Made by a program: the position numbers and the translations under genes. Below are positions 33,761 through 47,800 of a stretch of DNA of 60,000 nucleotides, in pieces. The notes under the pieces are model-generated. The model worked only from the letters and a program-made list of their open reading frames with translations, was not told the origin of the DNA and did no database searches. Source of the DNA: Polytrichum commune (Eukaryota > Streptophyta > Polytrichopsida > Polytrichales > Polytrichaceae); assembly GCA_950295325.1 (NCBI GenBank), contig OX485806.1, positions 57,223,169-57,283,168 of the forward strand, written 5' to 3'. Within the stretch, counting starts at the first letter, position 1, and each line of letters begins with the position of its first letter.

Positions 33761-35508
33761 CATGCGGCGAAGATTATGTGCAGCATATCACATTGAGCGA
33801 TCTATAGCGAACAGGTTGGGACTTCCCAAATATCCATGCGCATGTAATCGCTGCAGGGGCGCTTCTATTAGAAAAGTAGAGACAGTGGCAAGGCATCACA
33901 GTTTACATGGACGAGATGCTTATTTGTTGTACCCAGTCATGGTAATCTCTAAATTCCATATAAACTCTGTAAATTCTAGTGAAAATTGACCCTACATTTC
34001 GTAAGCATGTTGTACCCTACTATACTGACTGCACTGTCATGGTTTCATATAGACTGTAGATGGGCGTAATGTGCGTGGCCCTACACGACGTGGACAGAGA
34101 AATGAAGAGCGATACCGACAACGAGGACGTGACAACACTAACGAAGGATTCACGTGGCCAGAGGTAGCAGCCGTGGACCTTGAAAACATGGCTCGTGATG
34201 CATTTACGCGAATAGACGACATCCACAATGAAGCAGTCCACAACGGCGAGCAAGAACCACCGGACGGTATTGTCGTGGAGGAGGACGAACATTATGACGA
34301 AGAGAATGTGGAACATTTGGTACGGGAATCCACAGAGTGTGTCTTCGAAGGCAGCAGTCAAAACCGTCTTCAGTGCTGCATTGTATTATTTTCCCTATGC
34401 AGTCTTTACTCAGTGCCTCAGACGTTTTTGGATGCGCTCTTGACATGGATAGCAGGAGATTTGTTGCCAACATCAAATTGTTTTCCACGAACGTCGTACG
34501 AGGTAAAATCCATGCTTATGAAGTTGGGCCTAAAACACAAACAAATTCATTGTTGCCCAAATGGCCATGTACTAGGGGATTCATGAAGAACTAGAACAAT
34601 GCCCATAGTGTGATCAACCTCGGTATATTGATGGATCTAATAGAGTTCCACAGAGAGTAGTGCGATATTTTGATGTTATTAAACATTTGTTGAGAATGTT
34701 TAAATGCCCCGAGATCGCAAAACACATGACTTGGTACAGTTCTCACAGATCCCAGGGTCAAACGATGCGATGTGTATCAGATAGTCCACAGTGGAAGACT
34801 ATTGATCTCCTGTATCCCGACTTTGCCCAAGTACTCACAAACCTTCGCCTTGGTCTAGTTGGAGATGGCATTATCCCATTCAAGAATAATGCCATCAAAC
34901 ACTCCACGTGGGTATTACTGATCACCATCTACAATCTTCCACCATGGTTGCTGACGAAGAAGTTTTTTATATCACTTGCGATGTTGATTCCAGGCCCGAA
35001 GTCACCAACTGCTGATAATATCGACGTTTTCATGCAGCCATTAGTACGTGACTTGTTGAAATTGTGGACAGGGATACCGGCAGTGAACATGTCTAAACGA
35101 GAAGGTGAAAGGGGGTTCACTCTACGAGGTATGCTGATATGGACTGTAAATGATTTCCCTGCCTACGGGCTTTTGTCAGGGCAACAGGTGCATGGCTACA
35201 AAGGATGTCCATTGTGTGGTCCAGAGGCTTGTGCAGAGCATGCGTTGCTTTTGAACAAAATGATATACTTGGGCAATAGACGTTATTTACAAGGAGATCA
35301 TCGATTTCAAAGGGCCCGAGCAACGTTTAATAACCACCAAGAGTGGCGATTGTCTCCGGAAGCACCGACAGGGGAGGAAGTTCTACGTTGGGGGACTCAA
35401 AGATCGCAATTTCTTAGTGATGGCGGTGTGGAGAACTCAAACATGGACCCAGTGAAGCTACATGGAGTGAAGCAGAGAAGTATTCTTTTTGATCTCCCAT
35501 ACTGGAAG

Positions 35509-36973
35509 GTAAGAAATCAATATTGTAGAAGTCACATAGTTTTAGTATGTGCCGAGAGAATGAACATAGTGTATGTGGTAATGTCTCTGTGTCCATGACA
35601 TTTGTAGGTCATTAGAATTTATGAACGTACATTATACAATTTACAAGAAGTAAGTGGGGAAAAATACTTACATGTATGTACAATACATAGATAAGTAGGA
35701 ATTGTCCCTATAGGGAGGTTTTATGTATAACTTCATTTGCCATATATCATAACCCCTGAAGGAGCAAGTGTCATGACTAGGACATTTCAAAGGCCGGGTA
35801 GGTTCCCATGGTTTCAATTTCAATTTTAATTTTTTGAAATAAATCATGTGAATCTGGTACATCATTACAAAACAGGAATCTATATTTTTTTTGTATTCCG
35901 AAATTTTAAGTGGAAGTTATGGAGGACGATGGGTTTTCTTGGGGAAAATAGGCGTTGCGGGAAAGGATCAAAATGAACCTAAGAAATTATTATTCTTCAA
36001 CTTTAACCGTTGGATATTGTTATAGATTACCCAGAGAGTGCATGGTACAAGTTTCATATAATTTGACCATACAAATTGGAAGATTATAGCATTTGAAGTG
36101 AGAAGATGAAATTGCTTGTTTTTTTGATATATTTTGTCTGACTTAGAAGACATAGGAAAAATTGTTTGAATTGGTTTTAAATTTTATTAAATTTTATTTA
36201 AATGTTTGATATGGTATTTTCTATGAAGAGGAAAAAACATATTCACAAGAAATTGAATAGAAAGAGGTGAAAATGATGCTCAACAACAGGAAAAACCACG
36301 GTCATTTACGGGTTCATATTATGATTGAAATGAAATTGGGGGGGTGAACCACGGTAGGAGTAGGGAATGATAAATATAGTAGTTGATTCCACAAGTAATA
36401 TGGCTTTCATTTAAAAATATTCGTTATATTTATTTATTTATTTATTATTTTGACGCAGTGTCAATTTTAATTTTTTCAAAATGATTCAAAGTTGTAATTT
36501 TTTAAAATTTGTATATGAATATAGAAAAGAATGAATAAGCAATTTTATGATGGATGAATGGATAACTGGACATTATGGAGTTATCAGGAGAGGTGTGATA
36601 TTTATATCCTAGAGAAAAAACCCATGAGAGTGCAAAATAGAGTTATGTTGTTGATCCTGGGTAATATTACGAAGCAACGAAAACATGAAATCTAGAAATG
36701 TTCTCCACGTAAGGTAAGTTATGAATAAGATATATCAAATGATTTCATGGAAACATAATCAATCGGCTCAAAGAAGAAATTTTTATGATAAAATTCATAT
36801 ACCATGGTTGAGATTTAGGTCACAGTATGGTTCACTAATTCGAAATAAAGCGCTCGCAGTGTAATGTGACGGCTCTGTGATGAAATTGTGATGAGACAGA
36901 TTAGGTACTTTCTTCTAGCAGCTTTTGGTGAACAATAAGAGTTACTAAAATTGTGATGTGATTGATGTAAAAG
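35509..36973. other. Long AT-rich intron of TNP2
   Basis: No coding signal on either strand. Contains a TTTA microsatellite at about 36427-36450. The length is unusual against the other introns here, so it may hold an old insertion; no ends were recognised. Confidence 0.5.
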
Positions 36974-38077
36974 GATCTTCCTGTGCGCCATGTTCTGGAC
37001 GTCATGCACTGCGAGAAGAACATTGCAGAGAATATTTTGAAAACCACATTTGGAGAGAAAGACTCCCCTGCTGTTTGGGCAGATTTGCAAGCGCGTGGCA
37101 TCAGACCGCACCTGCATCTCCAACCGCTTGGGCCTAACCGGGATAGGTACTACATGCCTGACGCATCATATGTCCTTTCAGCAGAGGACAAAGCCAAGGT
37201 ACTGCAGGTGCTTAAGTCTCTCAGAACGCCCAGTCATTACGTTTATGCTTTGCACAAAAAAATAAGCAAAGGGAAACTAAGTGGACTGAAGTCGCACGAC
37301 TTTCATGTATTGTTACAGCAGATATTACCACTTTGTTTCCGGAAGGTGTCAAACAAATCTCTTGTTGGGGTTGTGATAAGATTGAGTAGGGTGTTTAGAA
37401 AGTTGTGTGCCAAAACAGTCAACAGTGGGGAGAAGGAACAATTATTAGCTGATGCAGCCGAAACCATGTGCATGCTCGAAAAAAAGTTTCCTGCATCATT
37501 TTTTGATATTATGTCACATTTGCCTAACCACTTGGTGGAACAATTGTTTCAGTGTGGACCCGTTCATACAAGGTGGATGTACCCATATGAACGGTATTTT
37601 AAAACACTAAAAGGGTATGTTCGTAACTTAGCAAAACCAGAAGGTAGTATTGCACAGGGATACCAAGTCGAGGAGGCTTTGGGATTCATTACAGAGTACA
37701 TGAGAGACTACAACATCACCTCTCGGAGAGTGTGGGACGACCAGGAGGAGCCAACAATGGTGGATGAGATATTGGAGGGGAAAGGAAAGCTGAAGTTGTT
37801 GTCGGAGGGTTTGAGGAATGCGATGCATGATTTCGTTTTGGACAACGCCTCCCACATTGAACCATATCGTGAGTAAGTACCCATAACCTTGTAGTATAAA
37901 TTCTATGCATGTCATGGTTTTATTTTTGGATAAATAAAGTATATGTTGTGATTGTAGCGAAGGAGTTGTTAAAGTATTTCGTGTTATATAGAGTATAAAA
38001 AAATAATCAATAAAAAATTGGAGTGAAATGGAACTTGAAGTTGTACATAAAAGAACGAAGAATGGAGGGGATTCTGC

Positions 38078-38215
38078 GGGGACTGACATTATTCATGTTA
38101 TGCTTGTGTAGTGAAGGAAGTATGTGGGGACTGACAGTATTCATGTTATGCTCGTGTAGTGAAGTAAGTATGTGGGGACTGACAATATTCATGTTATGTT
38201 TGTTCTACGATTCCT
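38078..38215. repeat. 48-bp minisatellite, three units, in TNP2 intron 3
   Basis: 'ggggactgaca' recurs at 38078, 38126 and 38174, each followed by 'attcatgttatg' and 'tgtagtgaag'. Periods are exactly 48 bp. Confidence 0.9.
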
Positions 38216-39742
38216 TCTAAATTCGATTACAAACTAAATTTCAATATTTTTTGAGTAAAATTTGTTGGAACGACTTTGAAATGAGATACTCATAAATGTG
38301 GTGGTACTTTGAAATTTTTGTGGTTCTTAAATTTATGACCTCATTTTTCACGATTCCACTTTGAACTAGAGTCGCAGCAATTTTGGCTTGGTGAACGACT
38401 TGACATACTTCTACATTTGTAATTTTGTAAAAATATGTACTCTAATATCCCTAAATCCAGCCATTAGATAGGACAACAACTTTGGTGAAGAATATCCAAA
38501 AAAATAGGATGAGTTTCATCGAAGCATTGATGAGAATGTGAGAAGGCTTTGATTCCGTTCGCGATCCAGCTTCTGGACTCTCTAACATGTAGGGGTTAAC
38601 AACAACTGTTGCATAGATCTACATAGCCTACAAAATGTGTAGTTTAACCAGTATGTGGGTACAGAGTACTTGGGGAGCAACATAAAGAAATCGGGGACTG
38701 TCATTGATTGTTTGTTACAAAGTTGACTTTTCTGCAGTAATGTGCAAATATATACAGTCCACGGTTGTGGCACTAAGAGAGGGAGTAATTATGTTTTCAT
38801 ACCGTATTAAACAAATCATGTAGCGGTTTATGGACATGAACATGATGCAGGAGGTATCAGGTGATCTGGGAAGAAAGAAGAAACGCACGCATAGAGTTTC
38901 GAAGGAGACACCCACAGAGAAATGGGAGAGCAGGGGCACCATATCCTCCTGGTATGGAAGAAATTCAACCCTTTGCAAAATGGTTTGAAATTGATGTTCA
39001 GCAAGCAAAAGATCATGGGATAGCGATACCTGATGATGTCGAAGACTCTTCCAGACCACCCTCTTTACAAGCACAAAGATTTCGTAGTATGTATTCTTAC
39101 GGCTACCACTTTCGAGTTAAGAGTGCAGAGGAAAGTGTGAATAATACTTGTGACTCAGGAGTAGCTGGGATTTTTCGTAGACCCTGTCGTTCAGGGATGC
39201 GTGATCCAAACCCTGTTGATGCCAACCTTGAGTACATAGGCCAAATCTTGGAGATAGTGGAATTGAATTACGGACGGCATTGCGTTGTGGTGTTGGATTG
39301 TGAGTGGGTGAAGGCCAACTATAGAGGGAGGAATGCTACAATAAAGAAAGATGAATGGGGGTTCATTATGGCTAATTTTAATGCACTTGTACCACACGGG
39401 TATGAGTCATTTGCTTTTCCAATTCACTGTGAGCACGTATTTTTCTCTGACGATGAAGATGAGCCCGGATGGAGAGTAGTGTTGAGAACAGAGGTCAGAG
39501 GTCGCAGAATTGACAATACCATGGAGGAAGAAGATGAGGCAGAAATATTTGCCATGGGCAGGGATATTGGTTTTGAGGGACTTCGCGCACCAGCAGAAAT
39601 TCCCGAGACAGATCCAGCCCCCCTGCCCACAGGACGGAACATTCAAATGCCTCAAATTGTGGAGCAGATGGGGGAAGCAAATGCCAAAGCATTTGACAGC
39701 GACGTTGAAGAATTTTCAGAAGAGGAGGAGCACTTTTGGTAA

Positions 39743-42010
39743 ATCAAGGTAAATAGCTCTTATTTTGAATAACTTGATCATTTTCAAAATGTCATAGTAT
39801 GTTTGACAGTAAATAGCTGAGGAATGAATTTAGTAAGTGGACAGAAAAATGTACGTTGACAACAATGCAAGAGAGTGACCATAACAGGGACTAGTCAAAC
39901 ATATTACTATAGCAGTTGAAGAACATGTACTTTCATATTTTTTCCATTACTTGTATTTGACTTCTATATAATTCCTTCTGCATTAACTCTAAACATGGTT
40001 GTACATATGCTCACATAACAAGGCTTTGTTTGCAGATCAAGGGGTACAGAGGAGTAGATTAATTCATGTTAAGTTAGAGCTAGGGATTTATATGGAATCC
40101 AAGACCCTGAATAGCAAACAAGCAAGTACGTAGGAGGTGACTCATGTTTCAACCTTAAACCATTGTCAAAGGATGCGGGATTTTCCTAATCATGTTTTTC
40201 TTAAAACATCACCGTCATCCGTAGATTTAGTTTGCACTGCGACAAAACATTCCGCATAGAAGATAATGTAGTGACATTTCATCTAGATTAGGTTGGTGTG
40301 GAGTTCAGCGCAAAATTAGGGAAGCCACACATGAGAGCACCATACCATGGAGCCAGCCCCATGAAGTGCCTCATGTTTGAAAAGTTCCAGAGTTTTTTAT
40401 AGCACAGTAAATAGTGTTTAGTAAATAAACAAGTAGAACATGTTGTATGGATTATGTAGTATTTTTCATGTAATTAGGGAGTTGCTTGCACATTACAGAG
40501 CACATGTTCAAAATGGTATTTTGAAATAAATATGCCGAGTGGTGGGCAGTGAAAACATTAGGGCAAAATGGGTCCATATTACTGTATCTGTATATGGTGA
40601 TGACAATGTCTTTTTTTAAACTTGTTACACATCAATGGGCGGTGGTTTGTACATATGGTAAATGCACTCATTTTTTTAAGAAGTACTTACTGTCATGGAA
40701 ATCAGTATAGGAGATGAAAAAAAAAACCCTCAAGATTTACCAGAGAGCATGTAATGGAATTTCAACTACCCCCCCCCCCCACGTTAAAAATGTGCAATGA
40801 ACTGAAAATTACATCATGTAATTCATTGGACATGCCACATAAGCAAAGCAGGAGCTCCACGTCATCAAATTTGAATGTGGAAAAGTACAGTACCCAAACC
40901 AACAGAAAAGAGGCATGAGTTTTGACTATGTGCACAAAAGAATTGAAATACTGTTGTATTGGTCGATGCAATGCACAAACCAACATGGATTTGTTGGTTT
41001 TCTATTGATTTGGACTGCATTTTCTAGTAGTGAGATAGTCAAACGTAAGGGACAAGGCAAGGCTAAAAACCAAGTCAAAGACAAGACACAAGCTAAATGC
41101 AAAACACAAGGCAAACGGAAGGTATAACTTTCAAGCAAAATATAGTGTATTTATCAAAAGCTATCATAGTGAAGGCAATTGATTTTGAATCTATGTATTT
41201 GTTGTACATAACATTGTTAAATGCAAACTTGGCTATGATATTGCTATTATACATTTAAAATACGGTCACAATTGCGACATGTCACCACTACATCATCTTT
41301 TCCTACCTTTGTTTTTGTGCTACAAATGTCACAAGTGACTTTCAGAATTTTAGGAAAAATTGTTTTTTTTTTCGTTTGACAATGGAGACTAACTTGTGAG
41401 AAGTGTGTTTCAAAGGCAGTCTCTCACTAATTTTCTTTCGTGTATCCTCAATAGTTTTTTTTTTCTTTCATGTCCCATTCTTATTCGTTGTACATATGCT
41501 TGAAGAGAAATTATGGATCCCCTTGAAGCAAGATCAACTATTTGAGGGCGGTCAAATGAAAATGGGTCTTTGGACGATGCCAAAAGCTTTGAAAAGTGAG
41601 CTTGTGAAATATTCTTCCTATTTCAATTTTGTGGAGACCTTCATCTTTTTTGTATTTGTGAATTCAAAGTTTACTTTCTTGCATCAAAACCTCTAATTCT
41701 TGAAGCAAGACGAACAACTTTTGTTCCTTTGATTCCATTGGTAATGCATCTTCCATGTTCTTCTCATTCGTCACATCCAAGCTCGTCGTTGCAACGCACG
41801 TACCTTCCATAGGCGAAAATATTTCGAATCCATCATCTTTGTGTGTATATAGAAATAACTATATATTTACAATCATTTGAACTCCCAAGATATGCTTGCA
41901 ACTTGACACGCGCGCCGCACAATCACAAAAGTACGTTTGTAGAAAAACATTGTACTTTGTGGTATAACAACTTTCAGTTCTGACACGGAATAACAATTGT
42001 TCTTCACTTA
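39743..42010. other. Flank of the CACTA coding region, no gene recognised
   Basis: AT-rich with scattered homopolymers, including a C-run at about 40771-40780. A frame near 41495-41690 (EEKLWIPLKQDQLF, LWTMPKALKSELVKYSS) looks coding-like, but I do not recognise it. No CACTA terminus could be identified. Confidence 0.4.
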
Positions 42011-43189
42011 TCACTGTGGTGCTTTTGGGCACCCCCTCCGAAGGAGCCTAAAAGTACCGCACAATCCCTTCGGTGAGGGTGGCCTGCCTTAGCAGGTGCC
42101 CAAGCCGAACCCGGTTGTTACGATATTTAATGGGTGTGTGGTGTCAGTGGAGGGATTTGGTAATCGCGTCGTATCCTTCCGATAGGTTGTGCATATATAT
42201 TAAGTGCCTAGGATAATTATCAAGTTTTCTAACCTAATGTCTACTCTATCCTAGTCTACGCGCAGATGCACCAGCCTTGGGATCAAGGCAACCTAACCCT
42301 ACTGGATGAAATAACCTTACCTTTTACCTTGGGCCACCTCTGATTCTTTACTTCTTTTATATTAAATTATCTAAACAGGGGGACCTTAATTAAGTCCCAC
42401 CCTCTCAACCTTCATTATTAGTTTATGGTTAATTGAACAAAGCCTATATTACTAAGTTCATAAATTATGGCATCACCACCTACCTGTTTGGTGCACGCCC
42501 TAACCCGAACCCTTCAAGGCCCTGTGCGGGTCTCTTGAAGGTTGATTGATACTTACACCCTCCGATCTTTGCCGTCGGAGGGGTAGTCTCAATCCTCCGA
42601 GTTAAGTTTCCGGTTGGTTTTTTGCCCACATGGGTCGTACAAATTGTGTTGGTTATTAATTAGTTTAACACGGTTTGACCACAAAAATTCAACTTGATGG
42701 GACTGGGAAATAAGGCAACCTGTGTGTTCAACCTGTTGCACAATCTTCAAGGGTTGGGGCCATCACCTCCAACCCTTGGGGCCAACAACATGATGGTGGT
42801 TTCGTGGGTCATTACTCCCACCTTACCACCTACAAACATACAGAGTGGTCATGCCGGTGATTAATCCGGCTTCACCACACACGAACGAGCTATGAATAGA
42901 AAGCTACTACCACAACATTTAACCGAGAGGCTCCGCACACATGGGAGTTAGACTTCCCCTCGGCGGCTAGGTGGGTGATGCCCCCCCTAGCCTTACATGG
43001 ATAGTTGGGTTGGGGTGAGAATATACCTTTGTCACGCTCCCTCCATTCCTAAATTGAAGGGTGTAAGGTTAAAATGCTTACCGATTGACTCCCATCTTGG
43101 CTTGGCGATGGTTGGTACAGAACCCCTACTCCATTGCTCGGCCGCCCACAACACCAACTCGTACCTGCCACCTTTGGATGGACAAACCT
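42011..43189. other. Repeat-like interval, no gene
   Basis: Even-composition text with many short phrases such as 'ccaaccc', resembling long-terminal-repeat or intergenic retroelement sequence. No TG...CA bounds with a target duplication were found. Confidence 0.35.
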
Positions 43190-44060
43190 CTTCTTGTAAG
43201 GCAGCAGACACCCCTTCGCTTAAACGGCCATAACTTTTGTCCAAAAGCTTCAATTGGAACAATTATTAGTAATCTGGAAAGCTAACAACAAGAACTATCA
43301 CTCATCCAATTATCAAAGCAACTGCATGTACCTTCTTAAAGATATAAGCCTACAAAGTCAACTCTTAGAATTCTAGAGGCAGCTGGAATACCTTCATTCA
43401 AACATCCATAACTTTTGCTTATTAACTTAGATTCCAGCAAGTTTAGACTTTCTAGAAACCTTAAAATCAGATCTACAAGTGCCCCAAATATCAAAACAAC
43501 TACATGATTCCTCTTGCAGGTATGAGCTTACAAAGTCAGCTCTTATATTTTAGGAGGCAGCTAGGATACCTTCATTCAAACATCCATAACTTTTTCTCCT
43601 CAAATCTGATTGTGACAAACTTATACTTTCTAGAAAGCTAACAACAAGAACTATAACATATTCAAATATCAAAGAAATTGGATTATTTGTCTTTTAGTTA
43701 TGCGCATGCAAAGTCAGTACTTGTAGTTTGAGAGGCAGCTAGAACACCTTCATTAAAACACTCATAACTTTCACAAATCAAATTAGATTCTAGCATGCTT
43801 ATACATTCTAAAAAACTAACAACAAGACCTATAATATACGTAAATACAAAAGAAACTGAATGACTTGTCTTTTAGTTATGCGCTTGCAAAGTCAGCGCTT
43901 GTAAATTAAGATGCAGCTGAGACACCTTCATTCAAACTCTCATAACGGTTGCTCCCTAACTCTGATTCTAACAATCTTAGGATTTTTGGAAAGCTAACAT
44001 AAAAGGCTACATTTACTCAAAATCTGAAGGCTAAATTTTAATTTTTGTGTGCACAACACT
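43190..44060. repeat. 178-bp tandem repeat, five units
   Basis: 'cataac' recurs at 43229, 43407, 43585, 43763 and 43941, an exact 178-bp step, preceded each time by a form of 'cagctggaataccttcattcaaa' and followed by 'gaaagctaacaacaagaac'. Units are diverged in base sequence but keep their length exactly. Confidence 0.88.
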
Positions 44061-44864
44061 CGCTTGAAAGTGACACAACAACTTAGGGGTGTGTTCAAAA
44101 ACACACTACCTTCTCTCAAGAGTTCTAACTATTAGAATTCTAACTTATGCCTATCGTGAATGAGTGGGAATGGTTTTCTCCTTCTCACTACAATTCAAGA
44201 GGGCTTCGCCGTGCAAAAAATGGAAAACATTAGAGAGAGATTGAAAGGGGAAGAGGGGGTTTTTATTACCCTTCAAAATGAAGGGTTGGACCCCTTCTCC
44301 CTTCCATTCACCGAGGGGTCCCGTTCCTTGAATGGTGGCAACCAAGCCCTCGGAGGTGAATGGGGGTAAGGGGTGCCACCTCGCACCCCACTTGCTTAAG
44401 CCCTTAGAAAGGCTTTTCCATTTCCATTTGGAATTCATTTTTGGTTGGCAAGGGTGGCAACATGGCCCCCTTGCTTTAGTTGGCAAAATTCCTTACGCTC
44501 ATAGTTGTCACTTTCTTTTCTTTCTTGGTCGCTTTCGGAATTACCCTTGTTTTGCCGCCATTTGACTTTTGCTTGCTTGATTTGGTTGTTCCTAACTTAA
44601 CCTACCTATTAACTAACCCACTACTTCACGCTTCCGATTCGGGTAAAGGGCATTTCCCTTTTACCCTTTCGGTTTCTAATTTCTATTTGCCCAAGAATTT
44701 AACCCAAGGGTAAAGCTCCTTTAGCCAACCTACCTTAATCTAAACGGTTTGTGCTAAATTTCCCTATTATTCATCTAAGGGTTTTGCTAAAACACCTCAA
44801 TTGTGAGCCAAATTGCCTTTGGGGGCAATTTTGACGCTCACACCTTTGCCATCGTTAACATCGT
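44061..44864. other. Interval 3' of the minus-strand transposase
   Basis: No recognisable gene. The text includes CT- and G-rich phrases and repeated 'aaggg/cccttt' runs. Confidence 0.4.
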
Positions 44865-47800
44865 TTACACAATCACCTCCAAAGTATTTTCCGGGTCCAA
44901 TTTGTATGCTTTGAATAGTCTCTCTTCTCCTTTCAATCGGCGTTGATGATGTCGATCATTTGCTTTTCTTGAATATCTTCCGGAATCACCTAAAGCAATA
45001 AAAAACAAAAACATGTTTCTAAATTTTGTAAATATTGCATTAGGTAACAAATTATCATACTAAACCATAATATATTTACCATAATTAAAATATAAACAAG
45101 TTAGACTAAACTTACTTATGAGTTGAAATTGTTGAAAGTAATCCAACAAGGTAGGCCCTCCAACACGGGTACCGTCTGCCACGCTTCTAATTATTGCAAC
45201 AATTTGATTTCGGAGTGAACGATTTACTTTGCCTTGTAGCAAAGTGTATTTTATCTACTTCCAATGGCGTTTAACATGACTAGTAGTATCCATACCGCCA
45301 TAAAAAAACAATCTTCTAAATTTTGGCCATAAAGCTCTCTACGGAACATCCGGATTGGTCCACCCCGATCGAAAATAAACATTTACGGCTGAAATATGTT
45401 GAAAATCATTATACAACTTTTATAAATGAACTTCCAAATGAGATTCATTGGAACAATACATCAAAACATGCAATGAGTGCCATAATTTTTCTTTATCCGG
45501 TTCCGGAACGCGAATAAACAAACTCTCACTCCAAGCCTTCATCACATGAAAATGACAAAGGAGAATTCTTCTCGCAATGTGAATTTTTGTGGCATTCACA
45601 AAGCTCCAACAATGAATGTCATTGGAAATGATATTGTGTATGGAATTCGAAGATATTTTATGTTTATCAATGAATATTGCGGGGGGTCTTATTTCTCCGA
45701 TAGAAGCAAATACCACGAATAATAGCAACTCTTTGGCAATGCCTTCATGTCCTTCATTTTTGTCTTTCGTACACAACATATAAAATACTAGCATCCCCTT
45801 TCCATCTTGATTGGGAATAATAGCCGTATATAGAGGTAAGTTCCATTGGTTTGTTTTGAAAGTAGAATCTAATGCCCATGCAATACTTTTAGAAAATTTA
45901 TTTGTTACATCTCTCATTAAATCATCTTGAATAACTACAACAAACGGTCGTTTCATTTTTTCCGGGAGCTTTGGTGTATATGGTTGGTGAAAGATGATTT
46001 TGCCTTGTTCTTATAGCCTCATCACTTCCACTTGAGAGGAATCCCAATCATCAACTCTTAAAGAATCTGATAAAACCAAATCACCACTTGAATAAGAACG
46101 AAAACCATAACACGAAGTAATTCATAAAACATAAAAAATAGATAATATAACATACCGTTTAACTTCATTGAATATATGCTCCACCTCCTTTGCAATAAGA
46201 TAGAATCGAAAAGTGACTCGTTCCAATCTTTCAATCATGTTCATAATTTTTTTTCTTCGTTTTTGAATGCTAATCCAACCGTAGATGTAGATACCATCCG
46301 CTTCAAATTTTCCATAGCTAAGAACACAACTATTTAGTGCACCGGTAGAAATAGTTTATTAGTGTTCGTACCGGGTTGGTGTCCACTATGCTTTGTATGT
46401 AACGATATAAGAGTCATTTTGGCGCTTGAACCTTCAATTTGTTTCCCTTTGTTTAGAGGTTCCATTGTTCTAATTTGAAATGAACAATTACATAACCTAG
46501 ATTTTTTTTTAAGGTGATACTACTTGTGCACCTCTTTACCTTTAGTTTAGTTGATGCCCTTCTTTTTTCACCTCTATGACAACAGTAGTATTTAACAACA
46601 TGAGTTTTACCTTGCTAAATATGAAATCATCGTCGTAATACAAGGTGTCTATCATATAATTTGTCTAATGTCACATCCAAATATTCAATTGGGACATTAT
46701 GCACGTGATCCCATAGTTGAGCATTCAAACAAATTTAACAATATTGAAGACATTTTTCAACATAAGTTGAAGAAATGCCTCCTCTTTTAAAATCCATACT
46801 CCAATTCTTCTGAATTTTGGGTAAGATTGTGCGAAACGTCAAATGTTTGCCACAAATATCTACATGAGAAAATTGTACTATCAAACTCCAATTCTCAATA
46901 GAAGGAATTTCTCTATCTTCGAAATGCTTCAACGGTGATAGACTGTCGCAACCCTTGCTAGTCCCCTTAACAATCTTGCCAATTTTCAATTCTAGCAAAG
47001 GTTACAAGTCAGTAACCCTTCGCATTCCACCATGCTAATAATTAGCTCCTCTCACCCCGGACCTTATAGTTCATAGGAGGGAAACCAACCCTCCTACTTT
47101 ACTTTCGGGACTCACCCCTTAATCGGTAACCAACCCTTTAAATCGGTAACCAATCCTTAGGTGTGGACTTCCATCCATGGAAGTCCAATCTTATGTTGAT
47201 CATCGCGTTGCCGGAGCAACACTACAACAACTTGAACCATACTAGGCAACTATGGCCTCACATTAGGCCAATGCCAATGGAGGCCGTGCCGTTTGGCCTC
47301 GGGTGGGTGAGGCCACACCACCTCACCCATATAAGCCTCTAGGACTCTACACGGGACCCCTATCCCACCGTCAAGAAACCTCTTGTCTCTCTACCAAGAG
47401 TTGGGGCCAAGTGTACACTTTCCTTTAGCCGCTGGACCTAGAAGCCCCCAGCAGCTTCAGACCATCATAACTTCCTTTAATGATGTCTGATGCTAACAAG
47501 CAACCACTCCATCCTCATCTACACTTCACGTAAATGCCGATAAACTCCTCACTTGCTCCATTTGGCCAAGTATTGAGGAAGTTATGCCTGTTCAAACCTT
47601 GGCAGTCCCGGGAATCACTCCCAGGCACTGCTGTACCGGGGCGCTGTCCCGAGACAACGCCCCACTCAAATGGCCATAACTCCTAGCTCACACCTCCGAT
47701 TGAGGTGTTCTTGAGCATTCTAGAATCACCATGCCATGAGCTACGAATAGCTCATCGCCTTACCCTTGTGCCTCCTAGTCTCCGTGGGTGGGAGGTGTTT

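Larger units (their letters stand above)
26943..39742. mobile_element. CACTA (En/Spm) DNA transposon, coding extent
   Basis: Defined by two divergent genes: a Transposase_24-like gene on the minus strand (26943-30530) and a TNP2/Transposase_21 gene on the plus strand (33761-39742). This two-gene content is diagnostic of plant CACTA elements. Between them are about 3.2 kb with a captured ARF-GAP-like fragment and GGGGCCCC palindromes. The bounds given are those of the coding parts; true termini were not found on both sides. TNP2 is broken, so the element is probably non-autonomous now. Confidence 0.75.
33761..39742 (+). pseudogene. CACTA TNP2 transposase (Transposase_21, DUF4218, DUF4216), broken
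   Basis: Exons 33761-33941, 34053-35508, 36974-37872 and 38851-39742. Exon 1 gives YPCACNRCRG ... VARHHSLHG, the usual TNP2 N-terminus. Exon 2 gives PNGHVL, then NDFPAYGLLSGQQVHGYKGC and RRYLQGDHRFQRA, the Transposase_21 core. Exon 3 gives RHVLDVMHCEKNIAENIL and the DUF4218 region (YPYERYFKTLKGYVRN). Exon 4 gives IVELNYGRHCVVVLDCEWVK, DUF4216, and an acidic tail. Lesions: a one-base frame change near 34580 and an in-frame TAG at 34606-34608, inside the CP-x-C motif. Intron 2 is long (1465 bp) and AT-rich. Function when intact: cutting and joining of CACTA ends. Confidence 0.88.

Noticed and set aside
41495-41690. A separate small gene
   Set aside because: Some coding flavour, but no family resemblance, no splice support and AT-rich surroundings.
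42011-44864. A single 2.8-kb LTR
   Set aside because: TG and CA bases can be picked at the ends, but no five-base duplication or paired copy supports it.
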